NCBI GenBank assembly: GCA_030015575.1
Contig: JASDDO010000006.1
Coordinates: forward strand, 379,648,137-379,712,136
Direction of reading: 5' to 3'
Source: Agapanthus africanus
Lineage: Eukaryota > Streptophyta > Magnoliopsida > Asparagales > Amaryllidaceae
DNA: 64,000 nucleotides
Shown here: piece by piece, positions 1-8,917 of the stretch
Layout of the letters: every line of letters starts with the position of its first letter
Numbering within the stretch: the first letter of the stretch is position 1
The notes under the pieces: generated by a model
Database searches by the model: none
Told to the model about the DNA's origin: nothing
The model's input: only the letters and a program-made list of their open reading frames with translations
Program-made: the position numbers and the translations under genes

Positions 1-456
1 CATATACAACATCTACTAGTATATATATAAATATATATAACAATCTTCCCAGGCATGATATATAGCAACATCACAGAATAGCGATAAGCATCACAGAACA
101 AACGGATAATCTGGGAACTCCGGATTTCCATTGAGCCGCAAGTGAAATCCAACGTTCCCCTGGTCGTGTGGACAGCCTGTGCAATGAAAACCTAGACCCC
201 TACGAGCGCGGCAAGTTACCCTCCAATTCGATAAGTGAGGCAACCCCAATCAATAAAGTGAGTGGGTCACCCAGCACTTCACGGAATCTGGTAACTTGAG
301 AACCTCTCCGTGGATCAACCTGTACCCCATACGAGTGCGGCGAATAGCCCGCCAATTCTAGAGTAAGGCCCCGTCCGTCTCAACGCCATGAGATGCGGGC
401 CTGTTGCCCTCTAGAACCCGTCTAACCGTGCACTCCACTGCGGGGTAATCCTAGTA
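1..456. other. Unassigned left flank
   Basis: I see no gene here. The stretch has an AT-rich start and then moderately GC-rich text with short phrases repeated in varied form around 200-370 (for example TACGAGYGCGGC at about 203 and 331). It adjoins the truncated Athila element near 457, where similarity to element B (from about 62815) begins abruptly. It may be an LTR or other repeat fragment, but I could not match it to anything else in the window. Confidence 0.4.
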
Positions 457-464
457 TTTACAAG

Positions 465-1037
465 TTGGGAAGTGAACCCTCCGAACTCTATGCTCAAGTA
501 TGTTCTGTCGAAACGATAGATTCAGACAGTAGCGAATTTGAACAACTTCACGATACTGATCTTGACTCCGTTAGTACGTTATTATTTGACCCTGCTATTT
601 ATTATACACATACGGACCCTTCTATCGAGCTGTCCGGGTCAACATCTAACGCTAAATATGAACTTTTTACGGAGTCCGAGTATCATCACGTTCTTTCCGA
701 TGAGATTATTATTCGGGATATCGATGAAAGCTTTGCAGAAATCTTCGCTGAAGAACTCACATTCTTAGAAGACATGGGAGTTGTGATAAATCAACCCCAA
801 TCCAAAGAAGTTAAACCGCCACCTCTTCTTCTTATCAAGAATGAGAATGCGAGTAATCCATCATCATTGTTTTGTCTCTACAAACCGAGGCGTAAACCCG
901 TTCTATTACACTTCTTATGTCTTCCCCACTTCTTCACGTCTATAGGCGACATGATTTTCTACCAACCAGTGCGTTACATCGATAAAATATTTCAATGGTT
1001 GGTGTTGACTTTTGGTCTTTGTAAATGTTTATATTGA
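465..1037 (+). pseudogene. Athila-like post-protease ORF (copy in A)
   Basis: This 190-residue reading frame matches the one at 62730-63371 in element B along its whole length. Shared landmarks are GSEPSE near the start, a run of acidic and serine residues, and the C-terminal motifs PHFFTS and LTFGLCK. In B it lies in frame just after the protease, where Athila gag-pol proteins pass into reverse transcriptase. Here that upstream part is cut off at about 457, so the apparent start is not a true initiation site. I recognise no enzymatic domain; the sequence is rich in Asp, Glu and Ser with a hydrophobic C-terminal third. Both copies stop at the same place and run into 3' non-coding DNA, so the stop predates the split between A and B. 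Confidence 0.6.
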
Positions 1038-1092
1038 CCAATAACTTTACCCCCTCTTTATAATTTTAAATGCTTAATACGGTTTTACTCAA

Positions 1093-1291
1093 GTTTGGGG
1101 AGGGGGAATATTTTGGCTCTTAAAAGAAAATAAATTTTTACAAAATTGTGCGCCAAAAATAAATTTGGAGGAGGATTTCACTGTCATTTATTCCTGTCCC
1201 CGTTACTAACTTTTCTTCCGAAGTCTACAGTTTTTTTAAGCTTAACAGATGACATCAGTGAGGACACTGCTGCAAACAGGTTTGGAGGAGG
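1093..1291 (+). promoter_or_regulatory. Three polypurine-like tracts of element A
   Basis: Purine runs of the form GTTTGGRGGAGG lie at 1093-1107, 1164-1175 and 1280-1291. The same three occur in B at 63428-63440, 63499-63510 and 63614-63625. They precede the real LTR-adjacent tract at about 25534 by a long non-coding stretch. They resemble plus-strand primers, but function is inferred. Confidence 0.45.
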
Positions 1292-1389
1292 TTTGTGCTT
1301 ATTCACGCATTATTTTGCATTATCATAAATATGAGCACAAAATTTTTTGATAATAAAAGATTAGAAAGTAAAAAAATTACATATGAAAG

Positions 1390-1394
1390 ATAGG
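1390..1394. repeat. Left target-site duplication of T1 (ATAGG)
   Basis: ATAGG immediately precedes the TG of the T1 5' LTR and recurs immediately after the CA of the 3' LTR at 24507-24511. Element B shows the uninterrupted target sequence at about 63749, which confirms a 5-bp duplication made at integration. Confidence 0.95.
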
Positions 1395-1554
1395 TGTTTC
1401 GCCCAACCAGAGCAAAGCTCTGTTTGAATTCAAAATTCGAATTTTGAAGCAACGCTTCAAGTCTCGGGCGCAACGCGCCGCGTGTCTGGCGCTAATACGT
1501 CAGCGCAGCGCCCAAGAAGGCGCGCCCAATCAGAGCAGAGCTCTATTTGCCTGA

Positions 1555-1740
1555 AGCAACGCTTCAGTTGCGCTGCGCTCTGCGCTGCGCGACACGTGTC
1601 AGCGCAGATGCGCTAGCGCAGTTGCGCTGCGCTTGTCAGCGCAGATGCGCTAGCACAGTTGCGCTGCGCTCTGCGCCGCGCGACACGTGTCAGCGCAGAT
1701 GCGCTAGCGCAGTTGCGCTGCGCGACACGTGTCACACGCT
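1555..1740 (+). repeat. G-box-bearing tandem repeat in LTR U3
   Basis: GC-rich units combining GCGCAGATGCGCTAGCGCAG with the palindrome GACACGTGTC are repeated here. More CACGTGTC sites occur at about 2340, 2428 and 2494. CACGTG is the plant G-box, bound by bZIP and bHLH factors, so this block is a plausible enhancer. The 3' LTR has one unit fewer (22075-22230). Confidence 0.7.
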
Positions 1741-1918
1741 GGGGCATCTGCGCCAAAACTGAATTAAGATTTTAAGAAATCTTTTCTGTTCTTGTTAAAG
1801 CAAGAAGATTTTCTTCTGCAAAGCAGAAGCCCTTGGATCAAAGATCCAACGGTGGGGAAAATTCCCCAAATCACTCAGAGAATGATCTCTTTAACAAATT
1901 TAACTAATTTATGGTCAC

Positions 1919-1926
1919 TATAAAAA
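1919..1926 (+). promoter_or_regulatory. LTR sense promoter TATA box
   Basis: TATAAAAA sits upstream of an A-rich, gene-leader-like stretch. It is preserved at about 22411 in the other LTR. T2 has TATATAAA at the equivalent place on the minus strand (33150-33143 and 44297-44290), and LTR C has TATATAAAG at 29053. It probably drives the genomic RNA of the element. Confidence 0.6.
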
Positions 1927-3009
1927 GGACCCTAAGCCTCAATTCAAAGGCATCAACATTTTTCTTGAGAACTTAAGAACTTTAAACAGAGAGAACTCTG
2001 AGAAGATTTCAAGAAAAAGGTAAAGAACCTTCATGGATTAGAAGAAATTCCTTCTAATAGATCATTGGTCTAAAAACAAGATCAATGATCTTTACATAAT
2101 AAACAGTGCTTTGCACTTCTTGTGAACCCCTGGTTCTTTAAAAACAATAAAAAAAAAATATAATAATAGTGCTTTGCACTTTTATGAACCTCTGGTTCTT
2201 CAAGTAAAGAAAAATTTATTTTTCTTTGATCTAATTCAGATCAAGAAATTAAACAGTGCTTTGCACTTCCCTTCTTGAATCTAAAAGATTCTTAGTGCTT
2301 TGCACTTCCAAACTGCGCCGTTGCGCTCTTAAGAGAGCGCCACGTGTCGGCTATAAAACCACTTGCGCTAAGTGCCCTTAAGATAGAGCTTTGCTCTCTG
2401 GAATTGGCGCAACTCGCTGAGAGCACGCCACGTGTCTCCAGCGCAACAGCGCAGTGCGCTGCACTGATGCGCTTGCGCTCCCCAGAGCATGACACGTGTC
2501 ACCACCTTATGAGCTTGCGCTCAGTGATTGCCGCAAAGCGCCTGACAAATGCAATGCATTTCACTTCCTGAAGGGCCAAGCCCAATTAAAAGGCTCAACA
2601 AGCCTAATAAATAAAATGCTGTGCATTATTTGGAAGGGCAGGGCCCAATTGAAAGGTCTAATGGACCAAAATAAATGATCTGCATCATAATAAAAAGGGC
2701 AGATCCCAATCAAAATGGGCATAAATGGCCTGAAGTAATGCAATGCATTATTTAAGTATGGGCAAAGCCCTAGCACAGGTCTAATAAAAAAAATAAATGA
2801 CGGTGTTGAACATTTTCAACTGGACTTAGCCCAATTTTGGCCGTAAGTCCTTAAATTAAATTGACTGAGCAAAATGGCTCTCCTAAATCAATTTACGTCC
2901 GGTTCGAGGGTACATCTCCGAACTCTTTTGACATCTATCGTTGCAATTCCTCAACGACGTCAAAGAGGTGACGGGTCCCAACGACCACACACCCATATGG
3001 ACTGCGGGG

Positions 3010-3270
3010 TCCTTAAACTCGTGGACCGAAACGTCCTTAAACTAATATCGGACCGAAACGTCCTTAAACTAATGATGGACCGAGACGTCCCTAAACTAAT
3101 ATTGGACCGAGACGTCCCTAAACTAATGATGGACCACTACGTCTTTAAACTGGCGATGGACCGAAACGTCCTTAAACTAATGATGGACCACTACGTCCTT
3201 AAACTGGCGACGGACCGAAACGTCCCTAAACTAATAATGGACCACCACGTCCTTAAACTGGCGCAATAGA
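3010..3270 (+). repeat. Tandem GGACCGAAACGTCC-type repeats in LTR
   Basis: Nine or so units of about 27-30 bp carry a near-palindromic GGACC...GTCC core followed by TTAAACT. The block recurs at 23520-23770 and, reversed, at 31960-32110 and 43070-43260. Isolated copies sit just downstream of pol at 13470-13520 and at 38140-38240. Confidence 0.8.
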
Positions 3271-4004
3271 GCCCGAATGCTCTTTTGCCGGATCTAAACG
3301 GTCCCGTCTAAGTTGATCTTAGCCCCAAATACGGTTAATGTGTCCTTAGATATTTAAATAAACAATAAAACTCCAAATCAACTTTGGTTCAAGGGTACAT
3401 TTCTGAACTCCTCTGACGCCTGTCGTTGTAATCCCTCAACGACGTCAGAGAGGTGACGAGTCCCAACGGCCAGATAATTAAATCAATCACTACGTCAAGT
3501 CGATCTTAGTCCAAAACAGGACTAACGTATCCTTGACGAACGTTTAAGTTGATCTTAGCCGCAACGCGACTAATGTATCCTTAAACCAAAAAACACCAAA
3601 TCCAAATCTAAGTAAATGCGGATTTGGATTAATCCACGTCCTACGGGCGACGGCATTACTCAGTCTCCGTATACAATCCACGGGCAACCACAAACAAAAC
3701 AAACACACACGACACGAAGTGAAATTCTGGAGAAGGAGAAAGTTGTTACCGCGATGCGGTAGCGTAATTAACTGCAGGGGCTTGCGCCTGCAGGGAAGAG
3801 CGTCCCCACAATCAAAAACCCCTCATCCTGAGGGGGAATCTGACGAAATCTGCTACATCGGTCGCATCCGTCTAAACCTCCGATACACGGTGCCATAAAT
3901 CAACTTGGCATCTTCGGAGAGATAAACGGATAAAACCAAATAGCATCTGCCCCGAACCCCAGGCACGGACGCGAAGTCCAGGCCGCCGTTCGGAGGGGAA
4001 CAGA

Positions 4005-4023
4005 TTCTGGCACGCCCGGTGGG
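4005..4023 (+). promoter_or_regulatory. Candidate primer-binding site of T1
   Basis: TTCTGGCACGCCCGGTGGG begins three bases after the LTR end. The same text follows the T2 5' LTR on the minus strand (42515-42496). A TGG start fits pairing with the CCA end of a tRNA. I did not assign the tRNA species. Confidence 0.65.
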
Positions 4024-4087
4024 TCATTTTCCTCTTTCCACTCCACACTTCGTGTGTCGTCTTCGCGAACCAATCGCGGTTTGTTAA

Positions 4088-4894
4088 ATGGTTGCCTTCG
4101 GATTTCGAGTTGCTAAGATTTGGTCTGTTGTCTGGCGCAGAACTCAAGCATCCATGGATTCTAACTGCACCAACTGCTCGAAGTGCCACGGCAACAGACG
4201 CTCCACTTCACCAGGAGGGGTGACATATGGGCCCCAAGCGGCTTCTTTCCTTACTCTGCCGGTAGGCCAAGTGACCCAGGCCACCATCGGCCTGTTTTTT
4301 GGGACCATGGTCCCACCTACAAGCTTCTCTATGCCGATATCCGCACCGGAAGCGAACAAGAAGTCGGTGTTCGACCGGCTCACTGCTACCACGACCCCTG
4401 TCAACGGGTCGCCCGCTACTAATCCGACAGCCTCCGTTTTCAGCAGGCTAGGTCAGAACTGTAAAGTGGTCGTCCCAAAGAGGGCAACGGCCGCTGCTTT
4501 GGAAGTCGTTAAAGCGGCTTCTCCCATCAGAGAGTCGGTCTTCACAAGATTGACGGTTCCCACTCCTCCCCCAGCTGGTCAAAAGGCATCAGTCTTCGAT
4601 AGGCTGACATCGGCAGTTACCCCACACTCAAACAGGGGGCAACAAGAAACCATCTCGATTTCCGAGCCAGTCCCAATGGCTCGTCGTGCGCGACGTCGCC
4701 ATTGGCGACGAGTGAGAAAAGCAGGGGGCAACTCTCCCTCAGGGCTAACCCCACCTGCTCCAGTGGTGGAGGTCAACGCTGCTGTTCCAACTGGGAACAG
4801 CTTTGAATTGCTGAGGAAGGTGAGAAAGAACTCTCCAATTGCTGCATTGAAAAGATCTCCTCCGCCTATGGAAAAAGCTCCGGAGACAAAGTAG
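4088..4894 (+). CDS. N-terminal gag extension of T1
   Basis: The 268-residue frame opens at the first ATG after the primer site. Near residues 25-35 it has a Cys-rich NCTNCSKC motif, then GGVTYGPQAAS, then four spaced copies of SVFxRL (SVFDRL, SVFSRL, SVFTRL, SVFDRL), then a basic stretch rich in Arg (about residues 198-210). It ends at a TAG at 4892-4894. The downstream gag frame at 4958 is in the same phase, and the equivalent region of T2 (about 40640-40660, minus strand) has no stop, so the TAG is either a nonsense mutation or a site of readthrough. I infer one long gag polyprotein in the ancestor. The SVFxRL repeats recall those in other plant Tat-type polyproteins; their function is unknown to me. 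Confidence 0.75.
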   Translation: MVAFGFRVAKIWSVVWRRTQASMDSNCTNCSKCHGNRRSTSPGGVTYGPQAASFLTLPVGQVTQATIGLFFGTMVPPTSFSMPISAPEANKKSVFDRLTATTTPVNGSPATNPTASVFSRLGQNCKVVVPKRATAAALEVVKAASPIRESVFTRLTVPTPPPAGQKASVFDRLTSAVTPHSNRGQQETISISEPVPMARRARRRHWRRVRKAGGNSPSGLTPPAPVVEVNAAVPTGNSFELLRKVRKNSPIAALKRSPPPMEKAPETK

Positions 4895-4957
4895 GAACAG
4901 CCCTCTCAACGGCTGTCGTCAAAAATTTATAAAGTTTGGCGGAGGGTTCAAGACTCC

Positions 4958-7900
4958 GTGATCGATCCAGACCACTTGCGTCACCAGAAAAAGGCGAAGG
5001 TGGAAAATAACAAAAACTGCCCCATTAAACAGCAGGGGATGATAGTTGCTAGGATGCCCACTCCAACGGCTCCTTTAACCTCGATGGCCCACAAAAGAAG
5101 GAGGCCAGAGAAAGTTCCCGCGTCAGCGACAAAGTTTAGAAGCGGTGAACCTAAACGCCCCAAGTCAGGGGGCATAATTGTTCATACGGTTTACATGGCA
5201 TCGGGAAAAGAAGACAGCCGTACATCCACGGGTCATAGACCACTTACACGGTCAGTGACCAAGGCTCAGGAGCAACAACAGAAGCTCCAGGAGATGATGA
5301 CTACAATGGCTGCACTCACGGAGCCAAAAGAGAATCCTGGGACGTCCTTAGATGAACGCCAAGAAGAAGAAACCGACGCCGAGTTCCTTCGCCGAGTACT
5401 GGAAAAGAGGGACAAAGAGGCTGCTGAACAAGCGGCCAACATACAGCGGATGGGTCTCCTCTTCCAGGACATGATAGGGATGATGATACAACCAGATCCC
5501 CCAACTGAAGAACCCCCGATCGTCCTTAGAGATGATAGGGGAGAGACATCGAATCATCCACCGGCTCTATCCGCAGCTAAAGAGGATACCATATCAAAAT
5601 CAGATTTGGATGAATATATCGCCCAGCAAATACGGGTGCATCAGGAGACCGAAGCAGCCGGCCACGTCGTAAAAACGGGGCGACCGTATCTAGGCTGGTA
5701 TGACCAAATCAAATACCCGCCAGGTTACACAATTCCCAAGTTTCATGTTTACAAAGGGACCGGCAATCCCCATCAACATGTTGCCCAGTTCAGGGCGCTT
5801 TGCGGTAATACCGGCGGCGACGACAAGTTGTTGCTTCGCCAGTTTGTTGGAAGCTTATCAGACACGGCATTTGAATGGTATTCTGAGCTTCCCAACGACT
5901 CTGTTAAAACCTTTGCGGAGATGGAGCTGCTCTTCACCCAACGTTTTGCAAGTGCCAGTGAGCGTACTCCGATGACGGCACTGATCAATGCCAGGGTAAA
6001 ACCCGGCGAGACATGGGTTCAGTACGCTATACGGTGGCGTAATCTATGGTCGAAGTGTGAACAGCGCATAGAAGAAGCCCCTGCGGTGGGAATGTTTGTT
6101 GGAACCCTCGATCCACAAGCAACCATCTCACAGTTTATGATGTTCTTCAAGCCGACTTCCTTCCAGGCTTTGATTGACAAATTGGCGCAGATGGACCAGA
6201 TGGGCCATAAACCCCCTCTCCCGAAGCCGGACTCCCGAAACGATAAAGGAAAGGGAAAAGCGATCATTGTCGCTAATGCCCAACAACAACCGAGCGACTC
6301 GAAGCCGGTTGCTCGTCCAAACAATACGCGCCCATACGTACCCCTTGAGGACAGGATGGGACGCGCTTACTCCTTCCCCCGTGATAAAACGAGGAGGCTA
6401 TTCGAGCTGGCATTGCGCAACAGACTCATAAATCTGCCAGATCCAAAACGCCCGTCGCAACCAAGTGACGTCAACGAGCCTAATTACTGCCCTTATCATC
6501 GAGTGCTAGGACATCCGATCGAAGACTGTTACGTTTTCAAAAATTGGCTTGAAAACCAGTACCGCCAGGGTAAATTTGCGCTATCCGACAAATGGAAGGT
6601 GAATCCTCCGCAGCCCCACACCTCTAAGGGGACGAATACGCCGGGGGCAACATGCTCCGTCATTGAAGAAGCTCCCTGGGAGGTTGTGTTATCAGCCAAA
6701 ACGAGGAGAATGCTAAATGATCTTCAGACCTGTCCAGCGGTCAAGTGGAAGAACCCCTTGGAACCGCAGGTTATTGAGGGGATGTTGAAGCCACGACCGA
6801 CTCCGAAGACCGATGGTGGTAGTTCAAGCGCTCATAGTCAGCCGTCAAAATCTTCGAAAAAGAAGAAGAAGAAATCTAAGAAGCCCGTGAAGCCTGGTGA
6901 CAAGCGCACGGACTTACAAAAGCAAATCGACGCACTGGATGAGTACAACCAAAAGGCGCGGACTCCCATTACGCTCCAAGATTTCCTTGATCACGTCTTC
7001 CAAAAAGAAGATGAGGGAGAAAGTTCATCGGATGAATCCGAGGAATATGTGGCGAGCTGTCATATGATCTCCCATTCGACCACGAACGATGAAGGGACTT
7101 CTGGCACTGAAACGCTGGGGGCAAATGCCGAATCAAGAGCCCCAGGGTTATCAGTAGAAATGATTAGTGCGTTTCTTAATGAAGCTCGGTTGAAAAGCAA
7201 AGCTGATCGAGAACGCGAGACGGCTATATTCGAAAGGGCCAAGCGCCAGCGACTTGAGGAAGGAGCTGAAATGATCCCGCTGGAGCAAAATGCCTCCACC
7301 GCTGACAAAAGCCAATTCAAGATAAAAAAGAAGTTTGCTAAGGCCATATCGATGGGCATGAATCTACCACCCTCTGAAGAAAAAGTTACTGGCGTGGTGG
7401 AGATGCACCCTTCTTATTGCTTATATCATCAGAAGGTCTCGCATTCCACCCAAGATTGCAAAGCTTTCGATAAGTGGTGGCAAGGATACGTCGCTAATCG
7501 ACAACGCTTTAAACGGGAAAAGCGTAAAATTCGTCGGGAGCAAAGAAACACGACCAAAGAGCTTGAAAGAACTGCCAGCAATTGTAACATGGTTAACACT
7601 GCCGGGTCACAAGTTCCTACATTTGGGAGCGATTCCGATGAGGAGCTAGAGCTTGGCCCCCTCTTCAAAGAATCCATTTCGGGAAAAGAAGAAGAACCGA
7701 AGGCTTGTGAAAATATACAGCTACGCAATCGGACGCTACCTGAAAAGAATCTCGGACCCTTAAACAAGAAAAACAAAGGGAAAGAGAAGGTCTCTGAAGA
7801 CATCGCTTTGGATGAACAAGTCGCGGAAGAGTTAACCGCCAAGAACCCGCCAAAGAGGAGTAAAGTGGATTACAATGTCTTGGCGCATCTGAGAAAGCTA

Positions 7901-8872
7901 CCCTCACAACTCAGCATTCTCGATGCCCTATTCCTATCAAAAGAGGCGAGGGATTCTTTGATTAAGGCCCTACAAGATCCCGACCAGTTCCAAGCCTTCC
8001 TAGCCGAACAAAAGATGAAGGATGAATTGGAAGAGGTGCACACAGCCGACGTTGCTTTTGATGATGAAGACCTTCTCCTCGGGACGTGTGAACACAATCG
8101 CCCCCTTTATGTCTCAGGATACTGCCATGACATAAAGATAAGTAAAATCTTGGTCGATAACGGATCGTCTGTTAATTTACTCAATGTGCGAGTGTTAAAG
8201 GAGATTTGCATGAGTGTCCAACACCTCGCCCGAGACAAGATCACCATCTCCGGTTTCGACTCTCAATCCTCAAAGACTCTTGGATCTGTGATATTGACGC
8301 TACTCTTCGGGTTGCTCGTCACAGACATCAAATTCCATGTTATAGACGCCAAGACGTGCTACAATGCTCTGCTCGGCCGACCATGGCTACACGAGTACAA
8401 TATCATCCCTTCTACACAGCATCAGTGCATGAAGTATTCTAGGGATGGCCTTGAGTACACTGTGGCGGGAGAGTTAAATCCGTTTTCCGTGAACGAAGTT
8501 CGCAAGTATGAAGATGCCAAATACTTCTTACCGAGTTTCGAAGACACGGAAAGGTGTCATAAACCCGAGAACAAAACCAACGCCACCATCCCCGTCTTCG
8601 GCAGTGACACTGAGGAGGAGGAGGATATAATTTATTCAGGTCCATCCCAATCCACCAGGCCAGGACCATCCGTTCCTTCATTGATCTTCGGTAGTGATTC
8701 AGAGGATGAAGTTCATGCTGTATTCCATGCTCGGCCTTCAATACGGGTCTCCGCTGATGAAGAGCGAAGTCTACAGATAACCATGGAGCCGCTTGAACAT
8801 TACAAAGAACTGGATGCACTCGACACCAACATCGTAGAAGAATTGCAGACATTCTATATCCCTCCCGGATGA
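4958..8872 (+). CDS. Gag and aspartic protease of T1
   Basis: The product packages element RNA (gag) and cleaves the polyprotein (protease). The frame opens at a GTG at 4958; the first ATG is at 5039, and the true start may lie upstream through the TAG at 4892. A retrotransposon-gag domain is visible at roughly residues 250-410 (conserved FHVYKGTGNP, FEWYSEL, FTQRF). Two CHHC knuckle-like modules follow: YCPYHRVLGHPIEDC near residue 510 and YCLYHQKVSHSTQDC near residue 825. A Lys-rich block is at about 645-660. The protease is at about 1045-1170, with VDNGSSVNLL as its active-site loop and LLGRPWL downstream. It ends in TGA at 8870, in phase with pol. Confidence 0.88.
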   Translation: MIDPDHLRHQKKAKVENNKNCPIKQQGMIVARMPTPTAPLTSMAHKRRRPEKVPASATKFRSGEPKRPKSGGIIVHTVYMASGKEDSRTSTGHRPLTRSVTKAQEQQQKLQEMMTTMAALTEPKENPGTSLDERQEEETDAEFLRRVLEKRDKEAAEQAANIQRMGLLFQDMIGMMIQPDPPTEEPPIVLRDDRGETSNHPPALSAAKEDTISKSDLDEYIAQQIRVHQETEAAGHVVKTGRPYLGWYDQIKYPPGYTIPKFHVYKGTGNPHQHVAQFRALCGNTGGDDKLLLRQFVGSLSDTAFEWYSELPNDSVKTFAEMELLFTQRFASASERTPMTALINARVKPGETWVQYAIRWRNLWSKCEQRIEEAPAVGMFVGTLDPQATISQFMMFFKPTSFQALIDKLAQMDQMGHKPPLPKPDSRNDKGKGKAIIVANAQQQPSDSKPVARPNNTRPYVPLEDRMGRAYSFPRDKTRRLFELALRNRLINLPDPKRPSQPSDVNEPNYCPYHRVLGHPIEDCYVFKNWLENQYRQGKFALSDKWKVNPPQPHTSKGTNTPGATCSVIEEAPWEVVLSAKTRRMLNDLQTCPAVKWKNPLEPQVIEGMLKPRPTPKTDGGSSSAHSQPSKSSKKKKKKSKKPVKPGDKRTDLQKQIDALDEYNQKARTPITLQDFLDHVFQKEDEGESSSDESEEYVASCHMISHSTTNDEGTSGTETLGANAESRAPGLSVEMISAFLNEARLKSKADRERETAIFERAKRQRLEEGAEMIPLEQNASTADKSQFKIKKKFAKAISMGMNLPPSEEKVTGVVEMHPSYCLYHQKVSHSTQDCKAFDKWWQGYVANRQRFKREKRKIRREQRNTTKELERTASNCNMVNTAGSQVPTFGSDSDEELELGPLFKESISGKEEEPKACENIQLRNRTLPEKNLGPLNKKNKGKEKVSEDIALDEQVAEELTAKNPPKRSKVDYNVLAHLRKLPSQLSILDALFLSKEARDSLIKALQDPDQFQAFLAEQKMKDELEEVHTADVAFDDEDLLLGTCEHNRPLYVSGYCHDIKISKILVDNGSSVNLLNVRVLKEICMSVQHLARDKITISGFDSQSSKTLGSVILTLLFGLLVTDIKFHVIDAKTCYNALLGRPWLHEYNIIPSTQHQCMKYSRDGLEYTVAGELNPFSVNEVRKYEDAKYFLPSFEDTERCHKPENKTNATIPVFGSDTEEEEDIIYSGPSQSTRPGPSVPSLIFGSDSEDEVHAVFHARPSIRVSADEERSLQITMEPLEHYKELDALDTNIVEELQTFYIPPG

Positions 8873-8917
8873 AAAGGCGAGAAGGCAATCCTATTCTACC
8901 GTTCTGAAGAAAACAAG

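Larger units (their letters stand above)
1395..4002 (+). repeat. 5' LTR of T1
   Basis: The repeat is 2,608 bp, TG...CA, and pairs with 21924-24506. Its U3 part is packed with short inverted repeats and copies of GACACGTGTC. A TATA box lies at 1919-1926. The second half carries tandem GGACC...GTCC repeats. It ends just before the primer site. A G+C-rich extra repeat unit near 1630 explains most of its excess length over the 3' copy. The open frames inside it (for example 2874-3269) are by-products of repeats with a period divisible by three, and I do not treat them as genes. Confidence 0.95.

Noticed and set aside
1547..1762. 71-residue frame in the LTR, also near 22076
   Set aside because: It reads through GC-rich G-box repeats; composition (Ala, Arg, Cys) reflects repeat bases.
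2874..3269. 131-residue frame with DRNVLKL-type repeats, also at 23378-23773
   Set aside because: It lies inside both T1 LTRs over the GGACC tandem repeat; openness follows from the repeat, and an LTR is not expected to encode it.
8439..8888. 149-residue minus-strand frame opposite the T1 protease
   Set aside because: Shadow of the protease coding region; no domain.
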